Shown one piece after another: positions 14,467-17,822 of a stretch of DNA of 17,822 nucleotides. The stretch is from the NCBI GenBank assembly GCA_004525275.1, contig SPCO01000008.1, forward strand, positions 1 through 17,822, in the 5' to 3' direction. The position numbers and the translations under genes were made by a program. Numbering within the stretch: position 1 is the stretch's first letter; every line of letters begins with the position of its first letter. The stretch comes from Thermomicrobiales bacterium (GTDB taxonomy: Bacteria; Chloroflexota; Limnocylindria; Limnocylindrales; CSP1-4). The notes beneath the pieces were generated by a model that did no database searches, was not told the origin of the DNA, and saw nothing but the letters and a program-made list of their open reading frames with translations.

Positions 14467-14551
14467 GATGACCGTACGTCATCGGTGGCACCGAGTATAC
14501 CGTCGAGTGTCATGACGCCCCCATGACGGAGGTCATGGGTCACCGGTCATG
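14467..14551. promoter_or_regulatory. ATGAC/GTCAT operator-like cluster at the ftsH promoter
   Basis: Six copies of the core ATGAC or its complement GTCAT fall within 83 bp: 14468, 14478, 14512, 14523, 14532 and 14546 (first base of each). Two pairs form perfect inverted repeats: GATGAC-N5-GTCATC at 14467-14483 inside the predicted leader, and CATGAC-N4-GTCATG at 14522-14537 upstream of the -10. The first three cores upstream of the -10 are spaced 11 and 10 bp, about one helical turn. This does not match CIRCE or the HspR HAIR box, the usual heat-shock operators. The regulator is unknown. Confidence 0.6.
14494..14499 (-). promoter_or_regulatory. -10 box (TATACT) of ftsH
   Basis: TATACT on the minus strand matches TATAAT at five of six bases. 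The transcript would start near 14487, with a leader of about 47 nt to TTG 14440. At the -35 distance the sequence is GGGGGC rather than TTGACA, so the promoter probably needs an activator. Confidence 0.5.
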
Positions 14552-14607
14552 GACATGGACGCTGGATCCGGGTAGATGGTGGCGGGCTCAGAGGTGAAGG
14601 AATCGAC

Positions 14608-14632
14608 ACGGCCCTCCACCTCGGAGGGCCGT
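14608..14632 (-). terminator. Terminator-like hairpin after the tRNA gene
   Basis: ACGGCCCTCC and GGAGGGCCGT form a perfect 10-bp stem around a 5-base loop. It begins 15 bases beyond the encoded CCA end of the minus-strand tRNA. On the minus strand the stem is followed by GTCGATTCCTT, only moderately T-rich. It probably ends the tRNA transcript and separates it from ftsH. Confidence 0.55.
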
Positions 14633-14646
14633 CATCCCATTCGGGT

Positions 14647-14721
14647 TGGTAGCGGAGGGCGGATTTGAACCACCGACCAAGGGCTTATGAGTCCCCTGCT
14701 CTACCACTGAGCTACTCCGCC
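14647..14721 (-). tRNA. tRNA with CAU anticodon, probably elongator tRNA-Met
   Basis: The minus strand folds as a full cloverleaf: acceptor GGCGGAG/CTCCGCT (G1-U72 wobble), TA, D-stem GCTC/GAGC with loop AGTGGTA, anticodon loop CTCATAA, T-stem GGTGG/CCGCC with loop TTCAAAT, discriminator A73 and an encoded CCA (14647-14649). The anticodon stem GGGGA/GCCCT has an A31-G39 mismatch next to the loop. It lacks the initiator hallmarks: there is no C1-A72 mismatch and no GGG/CCC run next to the anticodon loop. A CAU anticodon could also belong to lysidine-modified tRNA-Ile, but the acceptor stem lacks the C4-G69 and C5-G68 pairs that TilS favours in E. coli. Confidence 0.93.
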
Positions 14722-14786
14722 AGGGCAACTGTGGTGACTTCGTGCTCAACCTGAGTTGATTACTAGATCACCACCGGGAATGGTTC

Positions 14787-14815
14787 TTGTGCACGTCGCT
14801 CACTCAGTGTATAAG
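14787..14815 (+). promoter_or_regulatory. Candidate promoter of the recombinase gene
   Basis: TTGTGC (14787-14792) and TATAAG (14810-14815) are separated by exactly 17 bp. The transcript would start near 14822 and carry GGAG 8 nt before the ATG at 14853. The -10 matches consensus at five of six bases, the -35 only in TTG. Confidence 0.5.
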
Positions 14816-14852
14816 TGTAGGTGTCGAGCCAACCCTATACGGAGCACGAACG

Positions 14853-15788
14853 ATGGCACAAGCACCGCTCTCGACTGCTCATTCTAGCGTAGCCGTCGAG
14901 GACGTCAGTTCCAACCTGGCCTCGTTCAGCCGACACCTGCGGGCCGAGAACAAGGCTCCATCGACGATCACGACCTACGCCAAGGCCGTCGTCCAGTTGC
15001 GCGACTACCTGGTCTCGGCGGGAATGCCGAGCCGCGTGGCGTCGATCCGTCGCGAGCATGTCGAGTCATTCCTGATCGACCTCCAGGAGCACGGCCGCCG
15101 ACCGGCCACGATCGCCCAGCGGTTCCGCTCGCTGCAGCAGTTCTTCAAGTGGCTTGCCTCGGAGGGCGAGATCAAGATCAGCCCGATGGCCAACATGAAG
15201 CCGCCCCACGTCCCCGAGGAACCGCCGCCGGTCATCACCGAAGACGAGATGCGCCGACTGCTCGCGGCCTGCGCTGGACCCGACTTCGATCAGCGCCGGG
15301 ACACCGCCATCATCCGCCTGTTCCTGGATACCGGGATGCGTCTGGCGGAGCTGTCCGGGCTGCGCCTCGATGACGTGGACTTCGATGCTGACACCGCCAT
15401 CGTCATGGGCAAGGGCCGACGCCCTCGGGCCTGTCCGTTCGGACGGAAGACGGCCCAGGCGATCGATCGCTATCTCCGGGTCCGAGGACGGCATCCCGCC
15501 AACGCCGAGCCTTGGCTGTGGATCGGCCAGCGCGGACGGCTGACCGACACCGGCGTGGAGCAGCTCGTCAAGCGTCGCGCCAAGGAGGCGGGACTGACGG
15601 GCGTACACCCGCATCTGTTCCGACATACCTACGCCCACGAGATGCTGTCGGCGGGGATGCAGGAGGGCGACCTGATGCGCCTGGCCGGATGGAAGTCGCG
15701 CCAGATGCTCAGCCGCTACGGGGCATCGGCGGCCGATGACCGCGCCCGCAAGGCCTACCAGTCGATGAGTCCGGGCGACAAGCTTTGA
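14853..15788 (+). CDS. Tyrosine recombinase/integrase (XerC/XerD-like)
   Basis: The 311-aa protein has the length of XerC/D: an N-terminal SAM-like core-binding domain (about 19-105, NLASFSRHLRAENKAPSTIT) and a catalytic domain (about 128-300). The catalytic set appears complete: R163 (DTGMRLAE), K187 (MGKGRR), H254 and R257 (HLFRHTYAHEML), W280 in the second His/Trp position (LAGWKS) and nucleophile Y289 (LSRYG). It should therefore cut and rejoin DNA. GWKS with RYGASAADDRAR places it with mobile-element-type integrases rather than a housekeeping Xer, though this is inference. The ATG at 14853 has GGAG 8 nt upstream; an upstream in-frame start near 14787 would overlap the promoter. It begins 131 bp from the tRNA 5' end, on the opposite strand, and a decayed region follows. 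Confidence 0.9.
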   Translation: MAQAPLSTAHSSVAVEDVSSNLASFSRHLRAENKAPSTITTYAKAVVQLRDYLVSAGMPSRVASIRREHVESFLIDLQEHGRRPATIAQRFRSLQQFFKWLASEGEIKISPMANMKPPHVPEEPPPVITEDEMRRLLAACAGPDFDQRRDTAIIRLFLDTGMRLAELSGLRLDDVDFDADTAIVMGKGRRPRACPFGRKTAQAIDRYLRVRGRHPANAEPWLWIGQRGRLTDTGVEQLVKRRAKEAGLTGVHPHLFRHTYAHEMLSAGMQEGDLMRLAGWKSRQMLSRYGASAADDRARKAYQSMSPGDKL

Positions 15789-15943
15789 CGACCGAGCGCG
15801 GCGGTTGGTGGACCTGGTTCGGGTCGCACTGGATCGAGCGGGAGGAACGCGCCGTCCGAGCCGATGGCTATGCCTTCACGGAGACGGCGGGTCATCGGTC
15901 CCGCCAATGTCGCCGGCCCTACCCTATCCTCGCTGTCCGGTGA
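15785..15943 (+). CDS. Possible small Trp-rich protein overlapping the recombinase stop
   Basis: A TTG at 15785 overlaps the recombinase stop (TTGA) and opens a 52-codon frame. Its first 35 codons have strongly GC-ending third positions and encode a plausible sequence with four Trp residues (GGWWTWFGSHW, then EREERAV). The remaining codons look less like coding sequence (HRSRQCRRPY). This may be a real coupled small protein or the start of a gene frameshifted near 15890 into the frame of the next entry. No ribosome site is seen and no family is recognised. Confidence 0.3.
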   Translation: MTTERGGWWTWFGSHWIEREERAVRADGYAFTETAGHRSRQCRRPYPILAVR

Positions 15944-16091
15944 CTTCGGGCTCGCGCCGCTGTGGGCCGAAAACGCTCGGGGTCCGCGCGGGTCCACGGA
16001 CATTCCTATTGTGGATCGCAGTGAGGATGATCTAGATCCTGCCACGGCCGACGATGCTCGCGTGCGGGCCTACGAGATCATGGGCGATTGA
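15864..16091 (+). CDS. Doubtful 75-aa ORF, possibly the shifted continuation of the preceding frame
   Basis: This frame is open from ATG 15864 and reads VIGPANVAGPTLSSL and later an acidic C-terminus (EDDLDPATADDARVRAYEIMGD). Codon third positions after about 15890 are moderately GC-biased. It has no ribosome site and begins inside the Trp-rich frame. Joined by one shift near 15890, the two would give a protein of about 100 aa, so a frameshifted gene is possible. Nothing is recognised in it; non-coding sequence remains likely. Confidence 0.2.
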   Translation: MAMPSRRRRVIGPANVAGPTLSSLSGDFGLAPLWAENARGPRGSTDIPIVDRSEDDLDPATADDARVRAYEIMGD

Positions 16092-16184
16092 CCGAGGGCC
16101 GTGGCGATCATGGAGCGCCGACTCCTGGCGGACTGACCCCTGCCGAGCGGCGTCAAGGGGGACCGGCGCGGGTGCGCGGCTTCG

Positions 16185-16204
16185 ACACGATGGGTGGATC
16201 GTGT
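16185..16204. promoter_or_regulatory. Inverted repeat upstream of the unknown 120-aa gene
   Basis: ACACGAT-GGGTGG-ATCGTGT is a perfect 7-bp inverted repeat with a 6-bp centre. A smaller one, ACCA-TT-TGGT, follows at 16208-16217. They lie about 50 and 40 bp upstream of the GTG at 16254, where a regulator could bind. No partner regulator is known. Confidence 0.35.
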
Positions 16205-16240
16205 GCCACCATTTGGTGATTGCGTGTGTCCAAGAGGTGC

Positions 16241-16246
16241 AAGACT
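16241..16246 (+). promoter_or_regulatory. Weak candidate leaderless -10 for the unknown 120-aa gene
   Basis: AAGACT lies seven bases before GTG 16254 and no ribosome site is present. The same AAGACTG at the same distance precedes the lipoprotein ATG at 17693. It keeps only the A and final T of TANNNT. Confidence 0.25.
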
Positions 16247-16253
16247 GACGTCG

Positions 16254-16616
16254 GTGAACGAAGTCGTCCTCGATCTTTCGGCGCTTAAGGTGGATGATCT
16301 GCGGGCGCTTCACCTGGGCGCCCAGGTCATGCACTATCGGGCCGACCTCGCAGCGCAGCCGAAGGTTGCGGCCTTCTTCGCGGCATTGGGTAGGGGCGTC
16401 GATGACGAGCTCGCCAGGCGCGTCCGGGCACACGACCCCCGGGGCGGATCGATCAGCCTGACCTTCGGCGAGCCGTCGGACGGAGCCGACGAGCCGTTCG
16501 AGGATCGCCGGCTACTCGCCGAGCACCTCAACATACTGGGCGGCAATCCCCGGCTCTCGGTCGCAGTCCGGTCGGCGTGTACCTCGATGAGCGATCAGCT
16601 TCTCCGTGTCCATTGA
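16254..16616 (+). CDS. Unknown 120-aa protein
   Basis: No family is recognised. The frame has strong GC bias at third codon positions throughout, and its product is balanced in charge. A mainly helical first half (LSALKVDDLRALHLGAQ, PKVAAFFAALGRGVDDEL) is followed by a polar loop (RAHDPRGGSISL) and a second helical segment (FEDRRLLAEHLNILGG). There is no signal peptide or membrane segment, so it is probably cytoplasmic. The start is GTG 16254: upstream codons of the same frame (from GTG 16194) are atypical and run through an inverted repeat. No Shine-Dalgarno is present. It stands alone between the doubtful ORFs after the recombinase and the SH3 remnant, so it may belong to the same accessory segment. 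Confidence 0.65.
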   Translation: MNEVVLDLSALKVDDLRALHLGAQVMHYRADLAAQPKVAAFFAALGRGVDDELARRVRAHDPRGGSISLTFGEPSDGADEPFEDRRLLAEHLNILGGNPRLSVAVRSACTSMSDQLLRVH

Positions 16617-16897
16617 GACGCCTGCCTCAACCTGAGATCATCGGTCACGGGGTGCCTCCTCCCGTGGTTTCTCTCCCGAAACCCGAGCAAGGGGTAGCTG
16701 GCCGCTCGGGCGATTCGCGCGCTCCCTCCCTCCCCCTTACCGCCCTGCTCTCTGGCTGTTGCGTGGCTGACACAAGGTCGGCTGGTTCCTCGTGGAGTAT
16801 TGAGCCAGGCATGCGAACCGGGCGACCGATGACGGCTGGGGAGCTTGAGTGGATCCTGCGGCGCTTTCCCGGGACGTGCCAACGGCCAGCCGCCGGC
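16617..16897. other. Stretch without a recognisable gene
   Basis: Open frames cross this stretch on both strands, but their products are low-complexity Arg/Pro/Ser sequence with poor codon bias. A pyrimidine-rich run (CCCTCCCTCCCCCTTACC, about 16723-16740) is the only notable composition. No hairpin, tRNA or promoter is convincing. Confidence 0.5.
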
Positions 16898-17101
16898 TCC
16901 CACCGCAGGCCCCATCCACGGCTCGCCGTCCGTGCCGGCCATCGCGACCCAGCCGTAGCCTGGGCCTTGCAGTCCAGCGAAAGAAACCGGCGCGACCTTG
17001 TACCACACATAGCCGGAGGCGCTGACCGGTCCATTGAGGAGAACCAGCGCCGTGCCGAGCGGCAGGACGGGCTCGTACTTGGCACCGATCGCTTGCGCGC
17101 C
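16898..17101 (-). pseudogene. Remnant of a GWVA-type SH3-like domain protein
   Basis: On the minus strand this stretch encodes about 68 residues resembling the bacterial SH3-like domain common in secreted proteins of related Chloroflexota: AKYEPVLPLGTALVLLNG, then SASGYVWYKVAP, then YGWVAMAGTDGEPWMGPA. Upstream the frame is closed by a TGA at 17102-17104. Beyond 16898 it loses protein-like character although it stays open to 16595. There is no signal peptide or start region. It is best read as a truncated fragment of a once larger extracytoplasmic protein. The resemblance is from memory of the pattern, not a search. Confidence 0.55.
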
Positions 17102-17171
17102 TCAGTCATGCGCCGCGGCGGGCGGCAGTGAGCGCCGCGACGCCTTCTCGACCCGTGCGATCCTAGAGCGC

Positions 17172-17555
17172 GTGACCGATCGCCGCGCCACCGACGAGAC
17201 GCGCATCGATCGCTGGCTGTGCGCGGTGCGCCTCGTGAAGATCCGCCCCCTTGCGACGCGGTTGTGCGAGGGCGGCCACGTCCTCGTGAATGCATCACCG
17301 GCGAAGCCGTCAACGAAGGTTCGCGCAGGCGATCGGGTGGAGGCTCTCATCGCGGGTCGCGAGCGCGTCGTCGAGGTCGTGCGGCCGATCGAGTCGCGGG
17401 TCGGAGCCCCCGTCGCCGCGACCTGTTACGTGGATCACAGCCCCCCGGTCGTGCCGGAGGCCGGGCCCGAGATCATGCCCTTGCGTGGGGAGGGCCGGCC
17501 CAGCAAGCGTCTCCGGCGCGAGCTCGAGCGCCTGCGCCGGGCCGCCGACGCCTGA
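17172..17555 (+). CDS. S4-domain RNA-binding protein (HslR/Hsp15-like)
   Basis: The 127-aa protein has an S4 domain at about 10-60 (TRIDRWLCAVRLVKIRPLAT, GGHVLVNASPAKPSTKV, GDRVEAL). A C-terminal basic tail, GRPSKRLRRELERLRR, is typical of the Hsp15 group. Hsp15 and the related RqcP bind 50S subunits with stalled nascent chains, acting in ribosome rescue or quality control; Asp-Arg-Trp after the first basic residue is as in that family. The GTG at 17172 is chosen because the S4 domain begins ten residues later and the upstream frame is not protein-like. No Shine-Dalgarno is visible. The SH3 remnant lies upstream on the other strand and a lipoprotein follows downstream. Confidence 0.85.
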   Translation: MTDRRATDETRIDRWLCAVRLVKIRPLATRLCEGGHVLVNASPAKPSTKVRAGDRVEALIAGRERVVEVVRPIESRVGAPVAATCYVDHSPPVVPEAGPEIMPLRGEGRPSKRLRRELERLRRAADA

Positions 17556-17692
17556 GCCCGACCTGAGCAGCCAGGCGTTCTCATCCGGCGCCGGTGCACC
17601 GCGACGATCTCGGGGCCGTCCACGTCGACCTGGCCGAGAACCTCGCGCGGGGCCACCTCGACCGGGCGCGGGGCGTGGTAAGACTGGGCTCG
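17556..17692. other. Gap between the S4 gene and the lipoprotein
   Basis: The lipoprotein frame is open back to GTG 17594, but the upstream product (VHRDDLGAVHVDLAENLARG) would put 33 residues before the signal peptide, so the stretch is treated as non-coding. No terminator hairpin is seen after the S4 gene. AAGACT at 17680-17685, seven bases before the ATG, is a weak -10 candidate. Confidence 0.4.
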
Positions 17693-17822
17693 ATGCCAGC
17701 CCTCGCCCGATCCCGCCTCCGTCCGACCCTGGTAGCGCTCCTCGCACTCGCCTGGCTGTTCGCGGCCTGCGGCGGCAGCTCCGGTACCGATGAGCCGACC
17801 GCCGCCGCCCCACGTGCAACCC
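17693..17822 (+). CDS. Putative lipoprotein, N-terminus only
   Basis: Only 43 codons are in the window. The start MPALARSRLRPTLVALLA has a basic n-region, and a hydrophobic core (LVALLALAWLF) leads to AAC followed by GGSSGTDEPTAAAP. This is a bacterial lipoprotein signal peptide with the lipidated Cys at residue 25. The lipobox is FAAC, so Phe replaces the usual Leu/Val at -3, a tolerated but less common form. The disordered Gly/Ser/Thr/Pro linker is typical of surface-anchored binding proteins. The mature domain is beyond the edge and cannot be assigned. Confidence 0.75.
   Translation, partial: MPALARSRLRPTLVALLALAWLFAACGGSSGTDEPTAAAPRAT

Noticed and set aside
14647..14721. tRNA 3' end as the attB site of the recombinase
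   Set aside because: The recombinase lies on the 5' side of the tRNA and no second copy of the tRNA 3' end was seen in the window.
15755..16045. Minus-strand 96-codon frame overlapping the recombinase end
   Set aside because: Antisense to the catalytic end of the recombinase and no ribosome site; Pro/Ser/Arg-rich product.
16032..16433. Minus-strand 133-codon frame
   Set aside because: Overlaps the better-biased plus-strand gene at 16254; product is unstructured and no start signal is seen.
16577..17131. Plus-strand 184-codon frame between the unknown gene and the S4 gene
   Set aside because: Poor codon bias, overlaps the SH3 remnant on the other strand, product lacks protein-like pattern.
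1..17822. CRISPR arrays, insertion sequences, rRNA genes
   Set aside because: No regularly spaced repeats, terminal inverted repeats with transposase, or rRNA-like sequence were found.

Overview
The window reads as chromosomal DNA from a high-GC bacterium, most plausibly a member of the Chloroflexota (class Limnocylindria / Ellin6529 group). That placement is an inference from overall protein character: the FtsH N-terminus, a TrpB2-type TrpB, a COG4112-type Nudix protein, a GWVA-type SH3 remnant, high GC and frequent GTG/TTG starts. No marker gene was searched.

Layout. From about 14.7 kb down to base 1, everything is on the minus strand and tightly packed. In transcription order: a CAU-anticodon tRNA, ftsH, an M20 metallopeptidase, an orphan DnaB-C-type RecA-fold ATPase, inorganic pyrophosphatase (ppa), a 2H phosphoesterase/RNA ligase (thpR-like), trpB (TrpB2), a zinc-ribbon protein, prephenate dehydrogenase (tyrA), a COG4112 Nudix protein, a receiver-CpaE ATPase, comM (yifB), dprA, and a membrane-anchored protein with three Ig-like domains that runs off the left edge. 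From about 14.8 kb to the right edge everything is on the plus strand and less orderly: a tyrosine recombinase, doubtful small ORFs, an unknown 120-aa protein, a minus-strand SH3-domain remnant, an S4 RNA-binding protein, and the start of a lipoprotein.

How the genes group. trpB, the zinc ribbon, tyrA and the Nudix gene abut or overlap and look like one operon, with aromatic amino-acid synthesis as its recognisable part. ppa and thpR overlap by 4 nt. comM and dprA are separated by one base and, with cpaE, form a putative DNA-uptake/transformation set. The recombinase lies directly next to the tRNA, and decayed gene fragments follow, which suggests an old integration hotspot.

Regulation. Two kinds of gene start are visible. 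One kind has a GGAGG-type ribosome site and a 5' leader (ftsH, the DnaB-like gene, trpB, cpaE, the Ig-domain gene, the recombinase); here the ribosome site often moves the start to an internal TTG or ATG. The other has a TANNNT box 6 nt before the start codon and no Shine-Dalgarno (comM, ppa, M20), the signature of leaderless mRNAs. The strongest unexplained signal is a cluster of six ATGAC/GTCAT cores around the ftsH promoter (14468-14550), which looks like a multi-site operator for an unidentified regulator.
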